From Aneurinibacillus sp. REN35 (GTDB lineage Bacteria > Bacillota > Bacilli > Aneurinibacillales > Aneurinibacillaceae), in assembly GCF_041379945.2 (NCBI RefSeq), contig NZ_JBFTXJ020000002.1:248001-312000 (forward strand): 64,000 nt of DNA. The letters are read 5' to 3'. A model generated the notes under the pieces. It made no database searches. It saw only the letters and a list, made by a program, of their open reading frames with translations, and was not told the DNA's origin. Positions within the stretch are counted from its first letter, which is position 1. Every line of letters begins with the position of its first letter. This document shows, in pieces, positions 24,968 through 32,110 of the stretch. The position numbers were made by a program, and so were the translations under genes.

Positions 24968-25735
24968 ATGAGAAACGATGTGGAGATGAAAGGTCAGGGC
25001 ATTCAATCATTGGAGCAGGGGATTGATATCCTTAAAAAAATAGGGGAAGCAGAAAAACCGCTTTCGATCTCAGAAATTGCCGAGCTTGCAGGTATCTCAA
25101 AAAGCAAGCTGCACCGTTATCTTACGAGTTTTTGGCGTACGGGCTTTTTGGAGCGGGATGACTCGCTTCGGTATACAGTTGGTGATGCATTAATCCAAAT
25201 GGGTCTTAAAGCCTCTCAGCGTATTGACATCAAAGAACAGGCCAAGCCTGCGCTTGTACGTCTGCGGGAGAGGTTAAATGAGACGGTTGCTCTATCCATT
25301 TGGGGCGAGAGAGGTCCGTACTTTATTCACATCGAGGAAAGCAACCGCCAGATTACGATCGGCATTCGGGTCGGGTCGCGCGGCAGTATGCTGAATACGA
25401 CAGCGGGCCAGTTGTTTGCGGCCTATATGCCCGGTACCCAAGTGGAGGAGTTGATTATGCATGAACTACAGCAGGCACCGGATCGTGCAGATGACTTTAA
25501 GAGGGTGCTTGCCACCATTAAAGAGAGGGGATATGCGCGAACGACAGAGAGTCTTGTGCCTGGAATTGTTGCGATCGGCTGCCCTATCTTTAATAGAGAA
25601 GGAGTGATCGTGGCGACGGTGACGGTGATTGGTCTGCTAGGAGTGCTTGACACCTCCGATGATTCAGATACCGTGTCTCTTCTTAAACAGGAGTGTCTGT
25701 CGCTTTCTCGTATGCTAGGATTTCAAGGAACATGA
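24968..25735 (+). CDS. IclR-family transcriptional regulator
   Basis: The 255-residue regulator has an N-terminal winged helix (residues 10-75, IQSLEQGIDILKKIGEAEKPLSISEIAELAGISKSKLHRYLTSF) and a C-terminal IclR effector domain of GAF-like fold (about 90-250, FIHIEESNRQITIGIRVGSRGSMLNTTAGQLFAAYM and RGYARTTESLVPGIVAIGCPIFNREGVIVATVTVIG). GGGAGGAG precedes the ATG. A terminator separates it from the following transporter and catabolic genes, which it probably controls, since IclR proteins commonly govern adjacent aromatic or organic-acid catabolic operons. The effector is unknown. Confidence 0.92.
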   Translation: MRNDVEMKGQGIQSLEQGIDILKKIGEAEKPLSISEIAELAGISKSKLHRYLTSFWRTGFLERDDSLRYTVGDALIQMGLKASQRIDIKEQAKPALVRLRERLNETVALSIWGERGPYFIHIEESNRQITIGIRVGSRGSMLNTTAGQLFAAYMPGTQVEELIMHELQQAPDRADDFKRVLATIKERGYARTTESLVPGIVAIGCPIFNREGVIVATVTVIGLLGVLDTSDDSDTVSLLKQECLSLSRMLGFQGT

Positions 25736-25736
25736 T

Positions 25737-25760
25737 AAAGGCCGGATTTGGCCTTTTTTT
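25737..25760 (+). terminator. Terminator after the IclR gene
   Basis: AAAGGCC and GGCCTTT flank GGATTT, and the T-run continues past the second arm. Confidence 0.9.
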
Positions 25761-26011
25761 GTTTGGTTTTTCTCCGACATTTATCAAATTTATGAAAGTA
25801 TAAAGATCTGATATTTAACATTATATAGAATGTATATTATATTTTTCTTAACAAATAGAAAATTTAGTTTTTTTAGAAAGATTTGAGATATTACCTATAA
25901 AGGGGGATGAAAGCAGACAGAAGATGAAAGAACAGAGATGACGCAGACGTGATGAAGGAGAAGCGTGGCTTGTAGACCATTTATGTCGGGAAGTAAAGAA
26001 GGAGGATGTAT
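25761..26011 (+). promoter_or_regulatory. AT-rich leader of the catabolic cluster
   Basis: No ORF is present. It is very AT-rich, with a short inverted repeat ACATT-N6-AATGT at 25818-25833 that could be part of a regulator site. No clear -35/-10 pair or sigma-54 motif is seen. It is the only sizeable non-coding stretch upstream of the cluster, so promoter and operator are expected here. Confidence 0.4.
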
Positions 26012-27286
26012 GTGAGTTCCGATCATACAAAACCAGTGTCCTTTCGCAAGATATTTGTCGTCGCGGGACTTAGTTGGGTATTTGATGCCATGGATGTCGG
26101 GATTATCTCCTTTATCGCTGCTGCGTTGATCGAAGAGTGGTATTTGACGCCGACAGAAGCTGGCTGGATTGGCAGTATTAACGCAATCGGCATGCTGATC
26201 GGGGCGGTGGTAGCTGGATCGCTCGCTGATCGGATTGGACGTAATAAAGTATTGATGTACACCGTGCTGTTATTTTCTGTTGCCAGCGGGCTTGCGGCAC
26301 TATCGACCACCTTTGCCGTGTTTTTGGTGCTACGGTTTATTATCGGCCTTGGTCTGGGGGGAGAGCTTCCTGTCGCATCGACGCTCGTATCCGAACACGT
26401 TCCGGCACATAAGCGAGGCCGTATGGTCGTTCTGCTGGAGAGTTTCTGGGCGGTTGGCTGGATATTATCAGCGGTGATTGCCTACTTCATTATGCCGTAT
26501 TGGGGCTGGCGCTCGGCGCTGGTTATTGGAGCGCTGCCTGCACTGCTGGCGATCTACATGCGCTGGGGCCTGCCGGATTCTCCCTCTTTTCACAACAGGG
26601 ATAAGAAGAAAACTACAATATGGAAAAACATAAAAGCTGTATGGTCGCCTAAATATGCTCGTGCTACTGCGATGCTGTGGATTCTCTGGCTGTTCGTTAT
26701 GTTTTCCTATCATGGTATGTTTCTGTGGCTGCCATCCATTATGGTAATGAAGGGCTTTGGACTGATTAAAAGCTTTGGTTATGTCTTATTGATGACGCTT
26801 ACACAGCTTCCGGGATTTTTTAGTGCCGCATGGCTGGTTGAGAAGATCGGGCGTAAATTCGTGCTTGTTACGTATTTGTTATTTGCCGCAATAAGCGCGT
26901 TTTTCTTCGGAACGGCAGAGACGCTTCCTGTCCTTATCGCATCCGGTATGGCGTTGTCTTTCTTCTATCTAGGTGTTACCGGAACAACATATGCATATAC
27001 GACCGATCACTATGATTCGGACATTCGGGCCACAGCTTCAGGCTTGGCGAATGCCGCCGGACGCATCGGGGCGATTATCGGGCCGCTTGCTGTAGGTTAT
27101 ATGGTAGCAGCTAAAGTATCATTTACGATCATTTTCTCTATCTTCTTCGTATCCTGTCTGATTGCGGCACTCAATGTCCTGATTCTGGGCAAAGAAACAC
27201 GCGTGCGAGCCCCGTACTTTGAAGAGGTGGAAGGACAGGAGCAGACGGAAGAAAAAGAGATCGTAACGGTAAAAAACACGATGTAA
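26012..27286 (+). CDS. MFS transporter, aromatic acid/organic anion type
   Basis: The 424-residue protein has twelve predicted membrane segments. Sugar/aromatic-acid-family MFS motifs are seen: GSLADRIGRNKVLMYTVLLF after segment 2, LRFIIGLGLGGELPVASTLVSEHVPAHKRGRMV around segment 4, and AAWLVEKIGRKFVLVTYLL in the second half. The N-terminal WVFDAMDVGIISF fits the AAHS/niacin-like group, which imports aromatic or heterocyclic acids with protons. The start is probably GTG 26012, 6 bases behind GGAGG; the ATG at 26006 directly abuts that site. It leads a collinear cluster running to 38431 and presumably imports the substrate. Confidence 0.88.
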   Translation: MSSDHTKPVSFRKIFVVAGLSWVFDAMDVGIISFIAAALIEEWYLTPTEAGWIGSINAIGMLIGAVVAGSLADRIGRNKVLMYTVLLFSVASGLAALSTTFAVFLVLRFIIGLGLGGELPVASTLVSEHVPAHKRGRMVVLLESFWAVGWILSAVIAYFIMPYWGWRSALVIGALPALLAIYMRWGLPDSPSFHNRDKKKTTIWKNIKAVWSPKYARATAMLWILWLFVMFSYHGMFLWLPSIMVMKGFGLIKSFGYVLLMTLTQLPGFFSAAWLVEKIGRKFVLVTYLLFAAISAFFFGTAETLPVLIASGMALSFFYLGVTGTTYAYTTDHYDSDIRATASGLANAAGRIGAIIGPLAVGYMVAAKVSFTIIFSIFFVSCLIAALNVLILGKETRVRAPYFEEVEGQEQTEEKEIVTVKNTM

Positions 27287-27298
27287 AGGAGGACAAGC

Positions 27299-27952
27299 AT
27301 GGCTAGATTGGTTGATTTGACGATGCCGTGGGGGCCGGACGTGCAGCCGCTCGACGGACACCCGGCTATCACGTTTACACCGATTACCACCCATGAGATA
27401 GAGCGGCGTTCTAATACGGAAGTGTTATTTAGTATTCATACCGGTACCCATATTGATTCCCCCTATCATTTCTTTGCGGATGGAAAAACCATTGAACAGA
27501 TTCCGCTAGATGTATTCATTGGTCCCGCTTTGCTGGTAGATTTGCGGCAGGTGGCAGCTCCAAATCATGAGATTACGCTTGAAGAGTTGAAATCTGTAGG
27601 AGGGCTGACGGAGGAGTTGGTACGGGGAAAGCGGCTCGTGTTATGGGGGGATTGGGCTGCGAAGCATTGGAAATCGAAGGAGTTGTATGAGAATAATCCG
27701 TATTTATCGCAGGAAGCGGCAACGTGGCTTCGCGACGCGGGTGTCGTAGCCGTAGGGTTGGATTTTGCGGTGGATGGTGCCGCTCCGTACCCAAACCACC
27801 CGATCTTATTAGGCAATGAGATTCCTTTGATTGAGAATCTGGTGAATTTAGATGCGATTGATGCGCGTGAATTCACTTTGATTGCGCTGCCTCTGCCTGT
27901 CGTAGGCGGAGACGGATCTCCGGCGCGTGTTGTGGCGAGAATCGAAGAGTGA
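27299..27952 (+). CDS. Cyclase-family metal-dependent hydrolase (kynurenine formamidase/isatin hydrolase-like)
   Basis: The 217-residue protein carries the family signature HxGTHxDxPxH at residues 47-57 (HTGTHIDSPYHFF), whose histidines and aspartate bind Mn or Zn, plus LVDLTMPWGPDVQPL near the N-terminus. Members hydrolyse amides or lactams such as N-formylkynurenine and isatin. In a cluster with a molybdenum hydroxylase it may open a ring or deformylate a ring-cleavage product; that is inference. It sits 12 bases after the transporter and 13 before the CoxG-like gene. Length is typical. Confidence 0.85.
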   Translation: MARLVDLTMPWGPDVQPLDGHPAITFTPITTHEIERRSNTEVLFSIHTGTHIDSPYHFFADGKTIEQIPLDVFIGPALLVDLRQVAAPNHEITLEELKSVGGLTEELVRGKRLVLWGDWAAKHWKSKELYENNPYLSQEAATWLRDAGVVAVGLDFAVDGAAPYPNHPILLGNEIPLIENLVNLDAIDAREFTLIALPLPVVGGDGSPARVVARIEE

Positions 27953-27965
27953 GGAGGATTATAAC

Positions 27966-28412
27966 ATGAATGTGGCTGGTGAAGTAGTTGTAAAGGCACC
28001 AAAGGAAAATGTATGGAAGGCATTGAACGATCCGGAAACATTAAAAAAGGCGACCCCCGGGTGTAAATCATTGACCGAGGTGGAGCCAGATCGCTACAAG
28101 GCAGAGATCAGTGTGGGGATTGCAGCCGTGCGGGGCGACTATGAATCTACCATCGCAATTCTCGATAAAGTTGAGCCAGACCGCTACCGCCTTATCATGA
28201 ATGCGAACAGCCCTGTCGGATTTGTCGAGGGTGATGCGATTGTAGAGTTGATGTATGAAGATGCTAAAACATACATCAAGTATGATGGTACAGCACAGGT
28301 AGGCGGTAAGGTGGCCGGTGTAGGTCAGCGCATGCTCTCGGGCGTAGCCAAAATGATTGTCAAAGATTTCTTCAAAAAAATTGCAAAGGAAACAAAGACG
28401 CAGGTTCAGTAA
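27966..28412 (+). CDS. CoxG-like SRPBCC protein
   Basis: The 148-residue single-domain protein has the SRPBCC/CoxG pattern: APKENVWKALNDPETLKKATPGCKSLTEVEPDRY at the N-terminus and the typical closing helix AGVGQRMLSGVAKMIVKDFFKKIAKE. CoxG proteins accompany molybdenum hydroxylases of the CO dehydrogenase type; roles in membrane attachment or quinone delivery have been proposed. It is a paralogue of the protein at 49014-49460. GAGGAGG precedes ATG 27966. Confidence 0.88.
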   Translation: MNVAGEVVVKAPKENVWKALNDPETLKKATPGCKSLTEVEPDRYKAEISVGIAAVRGDYESTIAILDKVEPDRYRLIMNANSPVGFVEGDAIVELMYEDAKTYIKYDGTAQVGGKVAGVGQRMLSGVAKMIVKDFFKKIAKETKTQVQ

Positions 28413-28415
28413 TAC

Positions 28416-28431
28416 CGGCTTCAAGAAGCCG
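28416..28431 (+). other. Small intercistronic hairpin
   Basis: CGGCTT and AAGCCG flank CAAG right after the CoxG-like stop. There is no T-run, so it is unlikely to stop transcription fully and may adjust mRNA levels within the cluster. Confidence 0.4.
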
Positions 28432-28467
28432 TAATCTATATACATTATATAAAAGGAGCGATGCATA

Positions 28468-29298
28468 ATGAATCTAGGACTAGAGGGCAAAGTGGTACTT
28501 ATCACTGGGGGAAGCAAAGGGATTGGCCGCCAGACGGCGCTTACATTTGCAAAAGAAGGTGCGTCGGTAGCATTAGTGGCGCGCAATGGTGAGGATTTGG
28601 AGAAAGCCAAGGACACGCTGCAAGGCGAAGTGCCGCAGGCGGATGTATTGACGATTCAGGCCGATCTGCAGCAGGAGGCCGGTGCGGTCGATGCGGTCCA
28701 GAAAACAGTCGAGTATTTCGGGAAAATCGATGTGTTAATCAACTGTGCAGGTGCCGCTCCGGGTGGATTGCTGCTTGAGCTGACGGAAGAGGATTGGGAT
28801 TTTGCCATGGGGCTTAAATTCCGTGGGTACGTCCGTATGGCGAAAGCAACCATTCCACAGTTCCTTAAGCAAAAACATGGGGTGATTGTTAACGTAGTTG
28901 GAAATGACGGTGTTAAACCGTCCTGGTGGGAGCTGACCGGTACGGCAGTCAATGCGGCGGATTTGGCAGTGATGACGGCGCTAGGAAATCAATACGGCAA
29001 CGATAATATTCGCATCAACTGTGTAAATCCTGGTCCTGTCGATACGGGTCGTTGGGAGACGCTGACTGAAGCGTATGCGCGGGATGTGAAGATTAGCGTT
29101 GAGGAAGCGAATGAAGCCGCAAGCAAATCCATGCCGTTTGGCCGGATTGCTACAGCTGCAGAGGTAGCGGATGTTGTCGTATTCCTCGCCTCAGATCGCG
29201 CAAGCTTCGTCCATAACTCAGTAGTCAACATTGACGGCGGGCAGATGAAGGACATATTAGACCGTAAGCAGCAGCGATTGACCGTCGCGGCGGAGTAA
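28468..29298 (+). CDS. SDR-family protein lacking the usual Tyr-Lys pair
   Basis: The 276-residue Rossmann protein has the NAD(P) motif TGGSKGIG at residues 13-20, an NCAG motif (VLINCAGAAPGG) and a normal C-terminus ending SVVNIDGGQMKD. The active-site stretch reads SWWELTGTAVNAADLAVMTA where the family has YxxxK; by my alignment Tyr is Gly and Lys is Asn. It may therefore not be a classical alcohol dehydrogenase. AAAAGGAGCG precedes the ATG. It lies between the CoxG-like and carbon-nitrogen hydrolase genes, so a step on a ring-derived intermediate is likely. Confidence 0.85.
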   Translation: MNLGLEGKVVLITGGSKGIGRQTALTFAKEGASVALVARNGEDLEKAKDTLQGEVPQADVLTIQADLQQEAGAVDAVQKTVEYFGKIDVLINCAGAAPGGLLLELTEEDWDFAMGLKFRGYVRMAKATIPQFLKQKHGVIVNVVGNDGVKPSWWELTGTAVNAADLAVMTALGNQYGNDNIRINCVNPGPVDTGRWETLTEAYARDVKISVEEANEAASKSMPFGRIATAAEVADVVVFLASDRASFVHNSVVNIDGGQMKDILDRKQQRLTVAAE

Positions 29299-29304
29299 GA
29301 AGAC

Positions 29305-30144
29305 ATGAGGATTGGTGTGGTTCAGACGAACAATGCACCGGGTATGGCCGCTGTTGATGCGAATCGACGGAGTAATGACCAAGCGATCGAAGCTCTATTC
29401 AATGATGGAGCCCAGATAATTGTACTGCCTGAATGCTCAAATCACCAATATGTTATGCACTCCCAAGAGGATGTTCGTATGTATGCGGAAACGCTGGATG
29501 GACCGAGCGTAGGTAGATGGCACGCTTTAGCATCCGCACATGGGGGCTATATTGTCGGTGGAATCATCGAGCGTGATGAAGGCGTTTTCTATAATACGGC
29601 CGTATTGGTCGGACCGGATGGACCCATCGGACATTATCGCAAGGTGCATCGTTTTAACTGGGAAAAAGAATTTCTGTCGGCTGGTAATATTGGATTTCCG
29701 ATTTTTCACATCGGAGAATTGGATATAAATGTAGGGATGTTGATCTGCTATGATCTGCGCTTTCCTGAAGCTGTACGCTCTATGGCTCTTGCGCAGTGTG
29801 ATCTTCTGCTTGTCCCGACTACATGGACCTCCATCGGCAAAGCGGTGCTGTGGGATGAGCAGGGGTATTGTCTGGCAAACTATCTGGCACTGGCTCATAC
29901 GTACAGTAACCGGATGGCTATTGCGTGTGCAGACCGTGCGGGTAAAGAAGGGGATGTGCGGTACATGGGCGCAAGCATCATCGTTGATTCCATGTCGCGT
30001 GTAGCAGCAGGACCGGCCGCAAAATACGATGCGGACCGCCTGCTTGCGGATGTGGATGTGTCATTGTCTAAAGACAAGCGTGTCGGGACTCATAATGATC
30101 TGCTAAGAGACCGCTGTCCGCAACACTATACGCTGATTAGTTAA
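29305..30144 (+). CDS. Carbon-nitrogen hydrolase (nitrilase superfamily)
   Basis: The 279-residue protein has the complete catalytic triad of the superfamily: Glu43 in VLPECSN, Lys113 in HYRKVHRF and Cys148 in MLICYDLRFPE. It should hydrolyse an amide, carbamoyl group or nitrile in the cytoplasm. It begins 6 bases after the SDR stop; AGTAAGAAG is only a weak ribosome binding site, so coupling is likely. In this cluster an amidase step releasing ammonia or a carbamate from a ring-opened N-heterocycle is a reasonable inference. The branch of the superfamily was not determined. Confidence 0.88.
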   Translation: MRIGVVQTNNAPGMAAVDANRRSNDQAIEALFNDGAQIIVLPECSNHQYVMHSQEDVRMYAETLDGPSVGRWHALASAHGGYIVGGIIERDEGVFYNTAVLVGPDGPIGHYRKVHRFNWEKEFLSAGNIGFPIFHIGELDINVGMLICYDLRFPEAVRSMALAQCDLLLVPTTWTSIGKAVLWDEQGYCLANYLALAHTYSNRMAIACADRAGKEGDVRYMGASIIVDSMSRVAAGPAAKYDADRLLADVDVSLSKDKRVGTHNDLLRDRCPQHYTLIS

Positions 30145-30168
30145 AGGGGCAAGTGACTGAGATGAAAG

Positions 30169-30193
30169 CGGGGAACGCGCTTCCCCGTCCTTT
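30169..30193 (+). terminator. Hairpin with weak T-tract inside the cluster
   Basis: CGGGGAA and TTCCCCG flank CGCGC and are followed by TCCTTT. It may be a partial terminator between the amidase-like and VOC genes. Confidence 0.5.
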
Positions 30194-30229
30194 ATGATCG
30201 TCTGCTATATGGGGCAAGGAGGGATGGGA

Positions 30230-30655
30230 TTGGCAGTAAAGAAGCTTGATCACATTGGAATTATTGTATCGGATCTGGATGAAGCGGTTGAGACGTATGA
30301 ACGCGTGCTAGGGCTTACCGTCGACCGTATTGAAGATTATGGAGAAGGATTGCTATCCATTGCGTTTCTTCCGCTTGGTGATGTGCTGCTAGAGTTAATC
30401 CAGCCTCTAAAGCCGGGCAGTGATGCGTGGGATTTTTTGCAGCGACAAGGCGAAGGGATTGAACACCTGGCATTTGCTGTCGATGATCTGCATACCGAAT
30501 GGCATCGTGTCTTGGCTAAGGGGATTCCTGTGACTGATACGAAGCCTAGACCGGGTGCTAGCAATACGCAGATATGTTTTTTGCAGCGCGAGGCACTGCG
30601 TGGTGTGCTAGGTGAATTTGTCGCACCGTCCGTTCAGAAGACATATAAAGCATAG
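30230..30655 (+). CDS. VOC-family protein (methylmalonyl-CoA epimerase/glyoxalase-like)
   Basis: The 141-residue protein has two beta-alpha-beta-beta-beta modules typical of the vicinal oxygen chelate fold. It starts KKLDHIGIIVSDLDEAVETYERVLGL with the metal histidine and continues EHLAFAVDDLHTEWHRVLAKGI, closing with a GEFVAP strand that carries the last glutamate ligand. This pattern resembles methylmalonyl-CoA epimerase, but the cluster context leaves dioxygenase or isomerase roles open. TTG 30230 is chosen because AAGGAGGG ends 6 bases before it; the ATG at 30224 abuts that site. Confidence 0.8.
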   Translation: MAVKKLDHIGIIVSDLDEAVETYERVLGLTVDRIEDYGEGLLSIAFLPLGDVLLELIQPLKPGSDAWDFLQRQGEGIEHLAFAVDDLHTEWHRVLAKGIPVTDTKPRPGASNTQICFLQREALRGVLGEFVAPSVQKTYKA

Positions 30656-30676
30656 AACGAAAGGAAGGGAATGCCG

Positions 30677-31561
30677 ATGAAGCCGGCAGCTTTTGACTAC
30701 TACACACCGCATACGCTGGATGAAGCGCTCGAATTGATAGAGAAGTACGGATATGATGCAAAAATTCTCGCTGGCGGACAAAGTCTTATTCCCACGATGA
30801 ATATGCGGCTGGCACGTCCGCAGGTGCTGGTCGATATTGGTAGGCTGCATGATCTTACTTATATCCGGGCTGCCGATACCGATGTGCAGGTGGGTGCTAC
30901 CACACCTCACTATCAGATCGAGCAGTCCGCAGAGATTGCAAGAGTATGTCCGATGCTGTCTGAAGGAATCCGGCTGGTTGGTCATTCACAGATTCGTTCC
31001 CGTGGAACGGTCGGCGGCAGTCTGGTTCATGCGGACCCGACGGCGGAACTTCCGGTGATTCTGCGTACGTTAGGAGGCGCGGTTACGTTAGCCTCGCTTG
31101 CAGGGGAGCGGACGGTTGCGGCGGAAGAATTCTTTTTCACGTATATGACGACGACAATCGAGCCCAATGAAATGCTTGTAGCTACTAGCTTTCCGAAAAT
31201 TACCCCCCGCACAGGTCATGCGATTGAGGAGTTTGCGCTGCGCAAGGGAGACTTCGCCATTGTCCTGGCGGCAGCCTCCGTTACGCTTGATGAAGCGGGC
31301 AAGATGAAGTCGGTGAGTATCGGCTTAGGCGGTGTAGATGGTGCGCCCATTCGCTTGGAGGATATAGAGGATGAACTAGAGGATACTGAGCCTGACAGCG
31401 ATTGGATTGCTGAATGCTGTGAAAGTATTCGAGATGAGATCGATCCGGAGCCGGATATTCATGCCAGCGTGGAGTATCGCAAGGATTTGAGCGTCACATT
31501 GAGTCGGCGTGTCATCGAAAAAGCGGTAGCGCGTGCGAAAGAGCAGTACAGCTACGCATAG
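30677..31561 (+). CDS. Molybdenum hydroxylase FAD-binding subunit (CoxM-like)
   Basis: The 294-residue medium subunit binds FAD through AKILAGGQSLIPTMNMRLARP near residue 30 and RGTVGGSLVHADPTAELPV near residue 110, the two standard motifs of the CO dehydrogenase/xanthine dehydrogenase flavoprotein family. It passes electrons from the [2Fe-2S] clusters to an acceptor. It precedes the iron-sulfur and two molybdenum subunit genes. The ATG at 30677 lies about 8 bases after GGAAGG; the ATG at 30671 abuts it. An acidic insert (EDIEDELEDTEPDSDW) near residue 235 is unusual. Confidence 0.92.
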   Translation: MKPAAFDYYTPHTLDEALELIEKYGYDAKILAGGQSLIPTMNMRLARPQVLVDIGRLHDLTYIRAADTDVQVGATTPHYQIEQSAEIARVCPMLSEGIRLVGHSQIRSRGTVGGSLVHADPTAELPVILRTLGGAVTLASLAGERTVAAEEFFFTYMTTTIEPNEMLVATSFPKITPRTGHAIEEFALRKGDFAIVLAAASVTLDEAGKMKSVSIGLGGVDGAPIRLEDIEDELEDTEPDSDWIAECCESIRDEIDPEPDIHASVEYRKDLSVTLSRRVIEKAVARAKEQYSYA

Positions 31562-31575
31562 AGAGAGGTGGAAGC

Positions 31576-32106
31576 ATGGCTGATCATTTGATAACGACAA
31601 AAACGTCTGCTAGTACAGGCAGCAAACTCAAAAGCATCACATTAACGATTAATGGAGAGGAGTATACCGTCTGGGTAGAACCACGTATGCTTCTCTCCGA
31701 TGTAATTCGTGACGAGCTTGGCCTAACGGGTACACATGTCGGATGTGAGCATGGCATCTGCGGTGCATGTACGATCCTAGTCGATCATCGCCCGGCTCGT
31801 TCCTGTCTGATGTTTGCGGTACAGGCGGACGGTGCCGAGGTGATGACGGTGGAAGGGCTTGCCCAAGCGGACGGTTCACTGCATCCGCTTCAAGATGCTT
31901 TCTGGGAGAAGCATGGGTTGCAGTGCGGATTTTGTACGCCGGGCATGCTGATGTCAGCCTATCATTTTCTTAAAGAAAATCCGCATCCGTCTCGGGAAGA
32001 GATTCGTGACGGCATCTCCGGCAATCTGTGCCGCTGTACCGGCTATCAATCCATTGTTGATGCGGTAGAGCATGCCGCGCGAGTTATGCGGCAGGGGAAG
32101 GGGTGA
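31576..32106 (+). CDS. Molybdenum hydroxylase [2Fe-2S] subunit (CoxS-like)
   Basis: The 176-residue small subunit binds two [2Fe-2S] clusters. The plant-type cluster uses Cys57, 62, 65 and 77 (GCEHGICGACTILVDHRPARSC) and the helical-domain cluster uses Cys117, 120, 152 and 154 (CGFCTPGM and CRCTGYQ). It wires the molybdenum site to the FAD subunit. An N-terminal extension of about 18 residues precedes the ferredoxin fold. GAGAGGTGG lies just before the ATG. Confidence 0.95.
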   Translation: MADHLITTKTSASTGSKLKSITLTINGEEYTVWVEPRMLLSDVIRDELGLTGTHVGCEHGICGACTILVDHRPARSCLMFAVQADGAEVMTVEGLAQADGSLHPLQDAFWEKHGLQCGFCTPGMLMSAYHFLKENPHPSREEIRDGISGNLCRCTGYQSIVDAVEHAARVMRQGKG

Positions 32107-32110
32107 AAGT

